The notes: generated from the letters alone by a model not told the origin. A stretch of 64,000 bases of DNA from JBBIOU01 sp037443205 (GCA_037443205.1 JBBIOU010000008.1:1-64000), one strand, 5' to 3'; shown: positions 1 through 8,874, counted from the stretch's first letter. Numbers and translations are program-made.

Positions 1-260
1 CTGCGTTTTTCTTCGGCTTCAATTCTTTGTTGTTGGTTGGTATTAAGTCTTTGTTCGTTATCCAGGCGTTCTTTATCGTTGGCAGCAAAGCGCTCTTCTT
101 TCTGCACTTTGTCGGCAATCATGTTTTGGTTTTTCTGATAATTTTGTTGTGTAAAGTCAGCGCTTCGTTTTTCTTCGGCTTCAATTCTTTGTTGTTGATT
201 GGCATTAAGTCTTTGTTCGTTATCCAGGCGTTCTTTATCGTTGGCAGCAAAACGGCTTTC
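1..260 (-). repeat. 162-bp direct repeat in the coiled-coil tail
   Basis: The sequence from about base 1 to 92 recurs nearly unchanged at about 163 to 254, an offset of 162 bases (54 residues), in frame. Both copies encode the motifs RFAANDKERLDNEQRLN and RIEAEEKRS. The array probably continues beyond the left edge. Confidence 0.85.
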
Positions 261-3200
261 AAATTCGGCCTTTTGATTCGAATTTTTTACAAACTCATTA
301 TAATTTTCATTATCGTATTTCTGAGAGTAAGCATTATATTCTTTTTCAATTTCGGCTTCCCGGTTTTTTGCTTTTTCTACATTCGAAATCCGTATTTGTT
401 CGCCTTTATCATTTATTTTGCTCATTTCAACTTCTTGCTCGTCAAACTTTTTGTAATTATCTTGTGTTTTATCAGTTTGTTTTTGTGAGCGTTTACGTTC
501 GTCTTCTTCTTTTTGGGCTTTTAATTCAGCATAGGTATCGCCTTTATTATATTCGCTGTTAAAATTGGTCATTTGTATATTTTTAAGTGCTTCGTCAACG
601 GTTATATCAACTTTTTCACCATAATAAGGCTCTTTGCTGTTGCGCATTTTTTCGGCTAATTCTTTTTGTCTTTTTTCTTCGGCTAATTTTTTTTCTTCGG
701 CCAATATCCGGTCTATTTCATCAATTCTATCTTGCGGAAATTTAGACCCCGGTTTTAGTTCGAGTGCTTTAACATAAAAACTGCGGGCATTGGTGTATTC
801 TTTGGTATCGAATTTTGCATTCGCTTTTTTGATTATTTCGTTATAGTTGTTATTTAATAAAGCGTTTTTGCCTTCTTCTTCGCGTGCTTTTTGAATTTTA
901 GCCAGTTGTTCTTGGGGATAATTCAGGTCAATTTCATTTTTTATAGGATCAAATAGTCCGGAAATAGCGCGTTTGTAATAATTTTCGGCATCATCCCATT
1001 CTTTGTTAATAAAAGCTTTATCGGCAAAATGAATTACCTGATTGTATTGGTTTTTAAGCATATCGAGCTTTTTAGCTAACTCGGCTTTAGCTTTTGCTAT
1101 TTTTTCGGTGGCATATTTATCACCCGGTTTCACAGAGAGCGCTTCTTCGTATTGTAATATAGAGGCGGTAAAGCTACCGGCATTATAATTTGCATCGGCT
1201 TTTTCTATTATTTCCTTATATCTTTTTTCAGCATTTTGATTTTTTGCAAATTCATCTTTGAGTCGTTTGGCTTCTTCTATTTTTTCTTTAGGTAAGGTTT
1301 CATTCGGAAAAATTATAAGCGCAGCTTCGTATGAGGCAATGGCTTTATCAAATTCATTTTTATTAAGTTCGCTGTTTCCTTTAGTTATTAAGGCATCATA
1401 TTGTTTTTTCTTTTCGGCATAATCAGCCTTATTTTTGAGCAGTGTTTCAATTTCTTTTAAGCGATTTTGTGCATGTGTGTTATCAAATGATTTATATAGA
1501 TTAATGGCTCTTTCGTAGTAGTTTTTAGCATCCGCATAATTTTCTGCATTAAATTCATTGTCTGCAAATTCTATGGTTTTTTTCCAATCTTCTTCAATTT
1601 TTTTTATTTGATAGTCGCGTTTTTGTTTTGATAGTTCCAGTCTTTCGGTAGCGTATTTATCATTGGGTTTGTATGATAATGCTTCTTCGTATAGTGTGAT
1701 GGCGTTTTTAAAGGTGCCTGCATTGTATTCATTATCAGCTTTAGCAATAACCTCTTTATACTTTTGTTCCAGTTCTGTTTGCTTTTGTTTGTCTAGTGCC
1801 ATTTTTTGTATTTCTGCTTTGGCTTTGGCTATTTGTTCGGCCGGATATTTTTCGGTGGGTTTAATTTTTAGTGCGGCTTCATAATTTTTAATGCTGTTCT
1901 CGTAGTTATTCGAATTAAAATCAGTATCGGCTTTGGCAATGAGTTTGTTGTATTCTTTTTCTTTTCTTTCTTTTTCGGCCAGCGCATTTTGTTCGGCAAT
2001 TTTTTGTTTGGCTTTGGCTATTTGTTCGGCCGGGTATTTTTCGGTGGGTTTAATTTTTAGTGCGGCTTCGTAAAGAGGTATAGATTCGTTAAAGCGGGTT
2101 GCTTCAAATTCGTTGTTGGCTTTAGCTATAAGCTCGTTATATTCTTTCTCCTTTTTTTCTTTTTCAAGTTGTGCCTGCGCATTTTTTTCTGCTTCAGCTT
2201 TTAGTTGTTTGGCTTTTGCGAGGTTATCTTTAACAGGTTTATCGTCTTTTATTTTAAGTGCAAGCTCGTAGTTATTTATTGCTTCGTCATAATTTGCTGA
2301 CGATAACGCTTTATTGCCGTTTTCTACCAGTTCTTTAAATTCTTTTTCTTTTCTTTCTTTTTCGGCAATGCTGTCTTCGAGCTCTTTTTTCTTTTGCTTG
2401 CTAAGTTTTATTTGGTTTTTAGGATAGGAGTCATCTTTATAGGTTAATGCTTCTTCATAACCAGTAATGGCTTCATCATATTTTTTAGCTATAAAGGCTG
2501 CATCTGCTTTGGCCAATGCTTCCTTGTATTTTTTTTCTTTTGCGACAGCATTCAGTTCTTCTTCTTTTTTCTTTTTTAGTATATCATTTATTTCTGTTAT
2601 TCTGTTTTTAGGATGTGTTATATCAAATGCTTTGCCGTATAGATTAATTATTGCTTCGTAGGCGGATTTTGCTTCTTCATATTGTTCTGAATCAAATTTT
2701 TTATCTGCCTGAGCAACTGCATTATTAAAGTTCTTTTCGATTTCTTTTAATTGTTCTTCTCTTCTTTTTTTAGCCAATTCCAGTCTATCGGATGCGTATT
2801 TGTCGTTTGCTTTATAGGTTAGAGCTTCTTCATATAAGGCAATAGCATTTTTAAATGATCCGGCATTAAACTCGTTATCAGCTTTGGCAATAACCTCTTT
2901 GTATTTTTGTTCCAATTCTGCTTGTTTTTGTTTATCAAGTGCCAGTTTTTGTATTTCTGCTTTGGCTTTGACTATTTGTTCGGCCGGGTATTTTTCGGTG
3001 GGTTTAATTTTTAGCGCGGCTTCATAATTTTTAATACTGTTCTCGTAGTTATTCGAATTAAAATCAGTATCGGCTTTGGCAATGAGTTCGTTGTATTCTT
3101 TTTCTTTTCTTTCTTTTTCGGCATTGGCGGCAAGTTCGTTTATCTTTTGTTTAGCTTTTAAAATTTGTTCGGCCGGGTATTTTTCGGTGGGTTTAATTTT

Positions 3201-5171
3201 TAGTGCGGCTTCATAATTTTTAATACTGTTCTCGTAGTTATTCGAATTAAAATCATTGTCGGCTTTGGCAATGAGTTCATTGTATTCTTGTTCTTTCTTT
3301 TGTCTGGCCTCTTCTTCTTTTGCCAGTTTTTCGGCATCTGCTTTTAGTTGTTTGGCTTTAGCAATTTGGTCTTTCGGGTATTTTTCATTGGGTTTGATTA
3401 CCAATGCTGCTTCGTAGGTAGAGATAGATTTATCGTATTCTTTGTTGTTTAATTCGTTGTCGGCTTTTTTAATCAGCTCTTCGTATTCTTTTTGTTTTCT
3501 CTCCTCTTCTTTTTTTGCATCGGCCAGTTTGTTTATTTCTTCTTTAACCTTGTTAAGTTTTATTTTTACATCTTCATCCTCTTTTATTTTAAGTGCATTT
3601 TCGTAATTAGCAATAGCCTCATCGTATTTTTTGGCAATGGTTGCAGCGTCCCCTTTAGCTACCAAATCATTAAATTGTTTTTCTTTTGCTGCTTTATCAG
3701 CTTGTTCTTTATCGGCTGCTTCTTTATCTTTTTTAGCTTTTTCGAGTTTGGACTTGACTGCAGCATCATCTTTAATTTTTAAAGCAGCTTCAAAGTTGCT
3801 GATAGCATCGGTGTATTTTTTTTCTAAGTGAGCATCATCACCTTTTTTTACCAGTTCGGCAAATTGTTTTTCTTTGGCCAGCTTATCGGCTGCTTCTTTT
3901 TCGGCTGTTTCTTTGTCTTTTTTAGCTTTTTCAAGTTTGGCTTTTACCGGTGCATCATCTTTTATAGCCAGTGCGGCTTCGTAATTAGCAATGGCTTCGT
4001 CAAACTTTTTAGAAAGAGCAGCCTCATCGCCTTTTTTTACCAGTTCGGCAAATTGTTTTTCTTTAGCCAGTTTATCGGCTGCTTCTTTTTCGGCATCAGC
4101 TTTTTTCTTTTTTGCTTCGGCTAATTTGTCTTTGGGTGTTTGTTCATTGGGTTTAATTTTCAGGGCTTCTTCAAAGTTTTTTATGGCATCGTCATATTGC
4201 TTGTTTAACATTGCCTTGTCTCCATTTGCCAAAAATTCGCTATATTTTTTTTCTTTTTCCTGATTGGCTAAAATCAGGGCATCAATTTCCTTTATTTTAG
4301 CCGGTGGTACAGGTTCGTTGGGTTTTATTTTTTGAGCTTCCTGGTATTGACTTTTTGCGTAGCCTAAGTCGCCTTCTTTGTAAGCTTTTTCGGCATTTTT
4401 AATGTATTCGCTGTATAATTTATCTTTATCTGCATTGGCTTTTTGTTCTTCAAGTTTTTTCTTTGCTTCTTCTAATTTCGATTTGGCAGTAGCATCATTG
4501 GGGCGAATTTTTGTAGCTTCTTCATATTTTGTAACGGCAGTAGCATAATCGGTTTTTGTCATAGCGGTATTGCCAGCGTTTATGGCATCGTTAAATTGTT
4601 TTTCTTCAGCGGCTAATCGTTCGGCTTCTTTTTTGGCTTCTTCTTCTGCTTTCTTTTTTTCTTCTTCAGCTTTTTTCAGTAGTTTATCTAATTCGGCTTT
4701 TACAGCACCGGTGTGCTTCATATCCCAGTCAACTTCGCTGGTTTTATTGTTGTATTTTAAAATAGCAATGGGTTTGTTATTAAGCAGCGAAAAATCAATA
4801 TTGGGTACTGATTTAAAAATAGTAATATCAAAAGGTATGTCGTATTTTTCGTAGGCTTCTTGTGCGTTATATTCGGTAACGTTTACTTCAATGTATTTAG
4901 ATATATAGCCTGCGGCACTAAATTTTATGGTATAGTTTGCGCCCAGGTCAAAGGGTCCTAATTTATATTTTCCATTAGAGTTGGTACTTTTTGTTTCTAC
5001 TACCGAGCCGTTTTTTAATACGGTTATAGTTACGCTTCCTAAAGGTTGGTTACTGAATTGGTCGCTTACACGCCCATCAAAACTTATCTTGGGAACTTTT
5101 TGTGCCCATAAGCATTGGGTTGCTATTAAAAACAGCAGCAGGCAAAAATATTTTCTTTTAAAATGACGCAT
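1..5171 (-). CDS. Giant exported repeat protein (TPR-like), 3' end outside window
   Basis: The ATG is at 5171 and the frame stays open to base 3, giving at least 1,723 residues with the C-terminus outside the window. The start MRHFKRKYFCLLLFLIA is a signal peptide ending near LWAQ. Residues of about 25-110 resemble a carboxypeptidase-regulatory-like (Ig-fold) domain, with motifs such as KISFDGRVSD and GKYKLGPFDLG. After a Lys/Glu-rich helix come about 20 tandem units of about 63 residues with the pattern YxxLIAKADxxFxxxxYxxAIxxYExALKIKPxExYPxxxIAxAK, which looks like one TPR helix pair plus a charged linker helix. From about base 740 to the edge the protein becomes a Glu/Gln/Lys/Arg-rich coiled coil with a 54-residue repeat. 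I do not recognise a named family. A role as an envelope scaffold or long spacer is inference. A TAnnTTTG box lies upstream. Confidence 0.85.
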   Translation of the reverse strand, partial: MRHFKRKYFCLLLFLIATQCLWAQKVPKISFDGRVSDQFSNQPLGSVTITVLKNGSVVETKSTNSNGKYKLGPFDLGANYTIKFSAAGYISKYIEVNVTEYNAQEAYEKYDIPFDITIFKSVPNIDFSLLNNKPIAILKYNNKTSEVDWDMKHTGAVKAELDKLLKKAEEEKKKAEEEAKKEAERLAAEEKQFNDAINAGNTAMTKTDYATAVTKYEEATKIRPNDATAKSKLEEAKKKLEEQKANADKDKLYSEYIKNAEKAYKEGDLGYAKSQYQEAQKIKPNEPVPPAKIKEIDALILANQEKEKKYSEFLANGDKAMLNKQYDDAIKNFEEALKIKPNEQTPKDKLAEAKKKKADAEKEAADKLAKEKQFAELVKKGDEAALSKKFDEAIANYEAALAIKDDAPVKAKLEKAKKDKETAEKEAADKLAKEKQFAELVKKGDDAHLEKKYTDAISNFEAALKIKDDAAVKSKLEKAKKDKEAADKEQADKAAKEKQFNDLVAKGDAATIAKKYDEAIANYENALKIKEDEDVKIKLNKVKEEINKLADAKKEEERKQKEYEELIKKADNELNNKEYDKSISTYEAALVIKPNEKYPKDQIAKAKQLKADAEKLAKEEEARQKKEQEYNELIAKADNDFNSNNYENSIKNYEAALKIKPTEKYPAEQILKAKQKINELAANAEKERKEKEYNELIAKADTDFNSNNYENSIKNYEAALKIKPTEKYPAEQIVKAKAEIQKLALDKQKQAELEQKYKEVIAKADNEFNAGSFKNAIALYEEALTYKANDKYASDRLELAKKRREEQLKEIEKNFNNAVAQADKKFDSEQYEEAKSAYEAIINLYGKAFDITHPKNRITEINDILKKKKEEELNAVAKEKKYKEALAKADAAFIAKKYDEAITGYEEALTYKDDSYPKNQIKLSKQKKKELEDSIAEKERKEKEFKELVENGNKALSSANYDEAINNYELALKIKDDKPVKDNLAKAKQLKAEAEKNAQAQLEKEKKEKEYNELIAKANNEFEATRFNESIPLYEAALKIKPTEKYPAEQIAKAKQKIAEQNALAEKERKEKEYNKLIAKADTDFNSNNYENSIKNYEAALKIKPTEKYPAEQIAKAKAEIQKMALDKQKQTELEQKYKEVIAKADNEYNAGTFKNAITLYEEALSYKPNDKYATERLELSKQKRDYQIKKIEEDWKKTIEFADNEFNAENYADAKNYYERAINLYKSFDNTHAQNRLKEIETLLKNKADYAEKKKQYDALITKGNSELNKNEFDKAIASYEAALIIFPNETLPKEKIEEAKRLKDEFAKNQNAEKRYKEIIEKADANYNAGSFTASILQYEEALSVKPGDKYATEKIAKAKAELAKKLDMLKNQYNQVIHFADKAFINKEWDDAENYYKRAISGLFDPIKNEIDLNYPQEQLAKIQKAREEEGKNALLNNNYNEIIKKANAKFDTKEYTNARSFYVKALELKPGSKFPQDRIDEIDRILAEEKKLAEEKRQKELAEKMRNSKEPYYGEKVDITVDEALKNIQMTNFNSEYNKGDTYAELKAQKEEDERKRSQKQTDKTQDNYKKFDEQEVEMSKINDKGEQIRISNVEKAKNREAEIEKEYNAYSQKYDNENYNEFVKNSNQKAEFESRFAANDKERLDNEQRLNANQQQRIEAEEKRSADFTQQNYQKNQNMIADKVQKEERFAANDKERLDNEQRLNTNQQQRIEAEEKR
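740..4520 (-). repeat. About 20 in-frame 189-bp repeats coding for 63-residue TPR-like units
   Basis: The plus-strand word atttgttcgg recurs at 1831, 2020, 2974 and 3163. The pairs 1831/2020 and 2974/3163 are each exactly 189 bases apart. The word ccagttcggc recurs at 3851 and 4040, again 189 apart. Each unit encodes a TPR-like helix pair ending in a KPxExYP turn. Units vary in sequence but keep frame, so they are coding repeats and not a CRISPR or noncoding satellite. Confidence 0.85.
1440..3720 (-). repeat. Higher-order tandem duplication, period about 1,143 bp
   Basis: The block at about 1440-2580 matches the block at about 2580-3720 with an offset of 1,143 bases (381 residues, six repeat units). 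Matches include the atypical unit with a LYxKxFDxTHxxNR turn at 1460-1500 and at 2600-2650, and a long near-identical stretch at 1818-1980 and 2961-3122. This shows that several units were duplicated together. Confidence 0.75.
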
Positions 5172-5230
5172 GGTGCTTTATACCCTCCGGTACAATAATT
5201 TTGGGTATAAGTTCAATTATACCCAATTTA

Positions 5231-5238
5231 CAAATATA
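5231..5238 (-). promoter_or_regulatory. Probable promoter -7 box of the giant repeat gene
   Basis: On the minus strand this reads TATATTTG, an exact match to the Bacteroidota TAnnTTTG element. A TTTG lies 24 bases upstream (5263-5266), slightly farther than usual. The implied start site is near 5225, leaving a leader of about 54 bases. Confidence 0.5.
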
Positions 5239-5470
5239 CTAATTTTTTATTATTTTATAAAACAAATTTTTAGTAATAGCACATTGTAATTCAATGATTT
5301 ATACAAAATCTTAAATTCTAGGTTTGATAACCCGGATTGAGCAATAAAAATGCGGAAATAATTATCCCAAATTCAGTATTAGAAATTTGGATTTATTTTA
5401 AATTTTCCGCCAGAGGCGGACTGAGTGCTTTGGCAAAGGGGCGGGATTTGGGGTATCCGCTCTCAGGCGA

Positions 5471-5502
5471 GCATTACGCATGCTAATGTGTAATGTGGGA
5501 TT
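5471..5502. repeat. Hairpin intergenic repeat, copy 1
   Basis: The segment contains ATTACGCA and TGTGTAAT separated by six bases, able to pair with one G-U, followed by GTGGGAT. A diverged copy lies about 170 bases downstream. Confidence 0.4.
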
Positions 5503-5639
5503 ATTGTTTAGCCTAAATCAATCAACAGAAAGCGAAGTATAAGTCAAACTACTTAGATTAGTTGGTTCAATTTCGATTTATCGGAAGGATATCAATTACG
5601 ATTTTTCTAATGTATAATTTGGTAAATGCTACCAAGCAA

Positions 5640-5670
5640 ACATTACGCACACTTATTCATAGCGTGGGAT
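5640..5670. repeat. Hairpin intergenic repeat, copy 2
   Basis: It shares the CATTACGCA start and the GTGGGAT end with the copy at 5471-5502, with a diverged middle that can still form a short stem (ACGC/GCGT). Confidence 0.4.
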
Positions 5671-5684
5671 ATGTACGCTAAAAA

Positions 5685-5715
5685 TAACATAAGCGGCTAT
5701 AAGCCGCTTATGTTA
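5685..5715 (-). terminator. Intrinsic terminator of the 5741-6007 gene
   Basis: A perfect 14-bp stem (TAACATAAGCGGCT and its complement) with a 3-base loop, followed on the minus strand by five T. It lies about 26 bases past the stop codon of the small lipoprotein gene. Confidence 0.85.
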
Positions 5716-5740
5716 AAAGTTTAGAATAATTTAATAAAAA

Positions 5741-6007
5741 CTATTTTAAACATTTTTCTGCATCCGACATCATATCGGCCATTGTCATTTTTTCGGCATC
5801 TTTTGGATTAGGATATTTATCCATAATTTTTTCCAACATGCAACTACAGTATTTATTTGCATCAATAGAAGGATTTTCAGCAGCTCCGGGAACACAACTA
5901 TCCATAAAAGCTTTTTGGTCGGCATCGGGCCATTTCTTTTTACCTCCACAGGAATTTAGAATAAATAATGTGCTAAGTAAAAACAAGGTTAGGGTTGATT
6001 TTTTCAT
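5741..6007 (-). CDS. Small cysteine-containing lipoprotein, unknown function
   Basis: This 88-residue protein has a lipoprotein signal peptide, MKKSTLTLFLLSTLFILNSC, with the lipidated Cys at residue 20 followed by GGKKKW. The mature part is short, acidic and mostly helical, with four further cysteines in DSCVPG, YCSCMLEKI and EKCLK. That pattern suggests one or two disulfides in the periplasm. I recognise the general look of small Bacteroidota lipoproteins but no named family. It has its own strong terminator and sits about 80 bases downstream of the 6091 gene on the same strand. Confidence 0.8.
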   Translation of the reverse strand: MKKSTLTLFLLSTLFILNSCGGKKKWPDADQKAFMDSCVPGAAENPSIDANKYCSCMLEKIMDKYPNPKDAEKMTMADMMSDAEKCLK

Positions 6008-6090
6008 ACTTATTGGTTTTAAATTTTTTGCAATATAAGCATTTATTTACATGATAAGCAAATATCTTGAATAATTAACCGGAAGATATT

Positions 6091-6618
6091 TTACTTAAAC
6101 ACGGGTTCTATAAACAGCAGTTCAATGATATATTTATCATCTTTCTTTTTTATACCTATTTTGGCAGATGGTTGCTTGGCGGTTTGGGCAAATATTTCAC
6201 TATCGTATTCGTAGTAATGAATTTTATAACCTTCGTAGTCGGCTTCGTAAGTTTCTTTTTCGGCAAATTTTTGAGGCATGATGCTTTTAATGATTGATCG
6301 CATCAGGTCATAAATTCGTTTGGCATCATTTAAATCGTTTCCCAGGGTAAATTTTGTAAGATGGTGTTTGATGTTGTCATTATCAATGGCAATGAACGAT
6401 GTTCCGTCATTGAATTGTAAAGTGGTCGCATAGCAAGCTGTAAAGTTTCCGCATTGAACAGATGTTTTATCGCCAGTTTCGTTTACAAATCTTTTTTTGG
6501 CAGCATCAAAAAGCGCTTTTGATTTTGAGGTAAATTCATCGGTATTGAGTTTAAAATTTTGAGCGTGTAAATTAAACACAATACCCAGCAGTAAAGGGAT
6601 TAAATAAATTTTTTTCAT
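6091..6618 (-). CDS. Exported protein of unknown function
   Basis: I chose the ATG at 6618 because it begins a clean signal peptide (MKKIYLIPLLLGIVFNLHAQ). An in-frame codon at 6648 adds ten residues with no signal character. The mature region of about 155 residues has mixed alpha/beta character, with motifs such as NFTACYATTLQFNDGTSF, and no recognised catalytic motif. It follows the DUF5723-like gene by about 26 bases on the same strand, so the two probably share a transcript and an envelope role. Function unknown. Confidence 0.75.
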   Translation of the reverse strand: MKKIYLIPLLLGIVFNLHAQNFKLNTDEFTSKSKALFDAAKKRFVNETGDKTSVQCGNFTACYATTLQFNDGTSFIAIDNDNIKHHLTKFTLGNDLNDAKRIYDLMRSIIKSIMPQKFAEKETYEADYEGYKIHYYEYDSEIFAQTAKQPSAKIGIKKKDDKYIIELLFIEPVFK

Positions 6619-6644
6619 AACATTAAAGTTTGTAAAAATAATTA

Positions 6645-8120
6645 TCAAAATCTATACCTTAAAAATCCCATAGCCAAAGAAAGTGTTGGTCCGTTTTGAG
6701 TAAAAAATGTAACGGCATCGCGCGAAGCTATACCGCCTTCCCAGGTTCCGTTCTTAGCTACAAAAGTAACACCTAAGGGTATGCGGAAATCATAATTACC
6801 GCCTGTAACAAAACCTGCCGAAAGTCTTAACCATTTTACAGGCATAACGTCTCCCCCAAAAGCCAGGATGGCGTTTTCGTAGTTGCCGGGGGTGGTGTTT
6901 CCGGGTAAAACCACATCCGCACCGATTTCTATTTTTTTATTAATGCGCAAGCCTGCACCTATTCGTATGGTAGAAGGTAAACTTACTTTTTTGCTTTCAA
7001 CACCTTGCCATTTAAACAGCCCATTTTGCCCAAATACATCGCCCATTTGGCTTGCGATATTATAGCTTTCCAGCCCGGGGTTTTGAGTATCATACAACAA
7101 AGTGTCTTGTGCGGTATATACGTTTCCGTCCCAGGTAATAGAGCCTGCATTGATGTAAGAAACTCCTATTTTAAACTTATTAAACAATACGGCATTTATG
7201 CCGAAATCAAATCCCCAACCTTTGCCCACGGGTTTAGGGAACCAACCGTTTTGTGTTATGGCAGATGGGTTTTGCTGAGCTGCGGTGCCATAGTCTATAC
7301 CAAATGCGGGGGTTATTGAAGAGAATGCACTTAACTGATTATTTGTACTTTGTGCTTCTATTAAGGCCAGTCCTTGGTATAATTTAATTCCGGCACCCTT
7401 GGCCACCGCCGGCACACTGTCAATGTTAAATATTTTTCTGCCGTATGATAAATTCCATTCGCGTGTCCAGCTCATATTAATTTGCGAGTTGTTAAATACT
7501 TCTCCGATGCTTTTAGGGATGTTGGCAAAACCTGATAATACATTTTGTAGTGTATCGGGACTATATTTTCCGTTGGGTATGGTGATGGTGTCTGTACCGT
7601 TGAAATATAGCAGACTGTCAAAATATGGAGCATTAAATCCCTGAAACAATAATTGAGAAGCGGTTTCGCCCAGGTTAGAGTACCAATGAAACCGGTCGTT
7701 TATGCGAAATGCAATGCCTCCGAATTTTTCGGTACTGAAGCAAAAGCCGAAACTTGCCATATCTGCATTGATGGCAAATCCGGTTTGTGCAAAATCTTTG
7801 GCAGCTTGCATTTTTTGATCGTAAGTAAATTTATTGTCGTTTCCTTGAATTATATCTTTAATCATGTTGCGCAGTTCTGTTTTTGTGAGTGCTTGCGAAT
7901 GAATAGAATAAGCAAACTCTGAGGTGCCTAAAGAAAAGCGTTTGTTCTCAAAGTCCCAGTTCCAGCCCAGGTTAGCGGGGTTAATGCCTAATGCATGGTA
8001 ATCGGTTGCAAAGGTAGTTACTGCGCCCCGGCCGGTGTTTGTAAACGAACTGTATTCGATTTGTGCCAGTGCATTTATTGCAATTACAAAAACTATGGAT
8101 GTTAAAATGCCATTTTTCAT
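6645..8120 (-). CDS. DUF5723-like outer-membrane protein
   Basis: I use the ATG at 8120; the in-frame codon six bases upstream is TTG. The signal peptide MKNGILTSIVFVIAINALAQ is followed by features typical of Bacteroidota DUF5723 proteins: TDYHALGINPANLGW near the mature N-terminus, many Gly/aromatic strand-like segments, and a C-terminus ending in aromatic residues (GFLRYRF). This fits an outer-membrane beta-barrel of about 490 residues. The biological role of this family is not established to my knowledge. It is probably co-transcribed with the exported protein just downstream. Confidence 0.7.
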   Translation of the reverse strand: MKNGILTSIVFVIAINALAQIEYSSFTNTGRGAVTTFATDYHALGINPANLGWNWDFENKRFSLGTSEFAYSIHSQALTKTELRNMIKDIIQGNDNKFTYDQKMQAAKDFAQTGFAINADMASFGFCFSTEKFGGIAFRINDRFHWYSNLGETASQLLFQGFNAPYFDSLLYFNGTDTITIPNGKYSPDTLQNVLSGFANIPKSIGEVFNNSQINMSWTREWNLSYGRKIFNIDSVPAVAKGAGIKLYQGLALIEAQSTNNQLSAFSSITPAFGIDYGTAAQQNPSAITQNGWFPKPVGKGWGFDFGINAVLFNKFKIGVSYINAGSITWDGNVYTAQDTLLYDTQNPGLESYNIASQMGDVFGQNGLFKWQGVESKKVSLPSTIRIGAGLRINKKIEIGADVVLPGNTTPGNYENAILAFGGDVMPVKWLRLSAGFVTGGNYDFRIPLGVTFVAKNGTWEGGIASRDAVTFFTQNGPTLSLAMGFLRYRF

Positions 8121-8274
8121 GTGCAAATTATTTAGTTCCGAAAGTTACAATAAAAAAATGAAATATCAACTTAAAATGAGTAAACTGATAAGTATTTTCT
8201 GTGCAACGTAAAATATGTGTTTAATATATGTTGTAAACTATCTGTGAGAGCTAATGGCTCATTAATTACTAATG

Positions 8275-8850
8275 CTACATTAAACCAAAAGGGCTAATCG
8301 GCATAAGTGCTGTAATGATGGCTCCGACAATAAAATAAACCAGAATAATGGTTGCAACAATTACAATCAGATAGATGGCGGTTTTATCGGCAGGAGTTTT
8401 CATCATTTTAGGTAAACCTAAATACATGAGGTATAAGCCATATAAACCAACAATACCTAAGATGGCCAAAGCCGGGATAATATTGAATATTCCTGCCAAA
8501 TACGCAGGTGTAGATGAATAGGCAACAAGTTGTGCGGCTTTATTAATGTTTTTGGTAGAGTTAAAACCGGGAGCCAGGGCATCTACAACAAATGAACAGA
8601 CAATAAAGGATAGGGTTGATGACAACAGTGCAATTAAAGCGTGATGAATACCTATATTAATGCCTTTAATTTTAATAAACATTGCTTCGTAGCCTATTAA
8701 ACCATAGCCGATAAAAGAGCAAACAGCTGCAATAAGGCTCAATGGTAAAACATACGAAACAAGTAGTTTTTGCAATGTGTTTTCTTCTTTTTCAATTACA
8801 TCCCATTCCTGATTGGGTTTTAGAATGATATTTTTAATTCTTTCAATCAT
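8275..8850 (-). CDS. Yip1-family membrane protein
   Basis: The 191-residue protein starts MIERIKNIILKPNQEWDVI, the short cytoplasmic segment seen before the first helix of bacterial Yip1-domain proteins. About five hydrophobic segments follow (roughly residues 30-50, 65-90, 105-130, 130-150 and 160-185), with a SSTPAYLAGI turn between helices. In bacteria the function of Yip1-domain proteins is poorly defined. A TAnnTTTG-type box lies about 17 bases upstream. Confidence 0.75.
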   Translation of the reverse strand: MIERIKNIILKPNQEWDVIEKEENTLQKLLVSYVLPLSLIAAVCSFIGYGLIGYEAMFIKIKGINIGIHHALIALLSSTLSFIVCSFVVDALAPGFNSTKNINKAAQLVAYSSTPAYLAGIFNIIPALAILGIVGLYGLYLMYLGLPKMMKTPADKTAIYLIVIVATIILVYFIVGAIITALMPISPFGLM

Positions 8851-8866
8851 ATTTATTTGTTTTTTA

Positions 8867-8874
8867 CAAAAGTA
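8867..8874 (-). promoter_or_regulatory. Probable -7 box for the Yip1-family gene
   Basis: The minus strand reads TACTTTTG, an exact TAnnTTTG match, 17 bases before the ATG at 8850. No convincing -33 TTG was seen, so this is moderate evidence only. Confidence 0.4.

Larger units (their letters stand above)
5172..5740. other. Gene-free interval with palindromic intergenic repeats
   Basis: No plausible gene was found on either strand. The interval holds a GC-rich palindrome TCCGCC-AGA-GGCGGA at 5406-5420. It also has two diverged copies of a hairpin-forming element beginning CATTACGCA and ending GTGGGAT, at 5471-5502 and 5640-5670. The giant-gene promoter lies at its left end and the terminator of the 5741 gene at its right end. 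Confidence 0.6.

Noticed and set aside
1..4520. Regular direct repeats that could suggest a CRISPR array or noncoding satellite
   Set aside because: Periods of 162 and 189 bases are multiples of three, the frame is preserved throughout, and there are no unique spacers between short identical repeats.
27..4854. Many hydrophobic open frames on the plus strand opposite the giant gene
   Set aside because: They are antisense shadows of the Lys/Glu-rich repeats, where AAA and GAA codons read as Phe/Leu on the other strand. They have no family resemblance.
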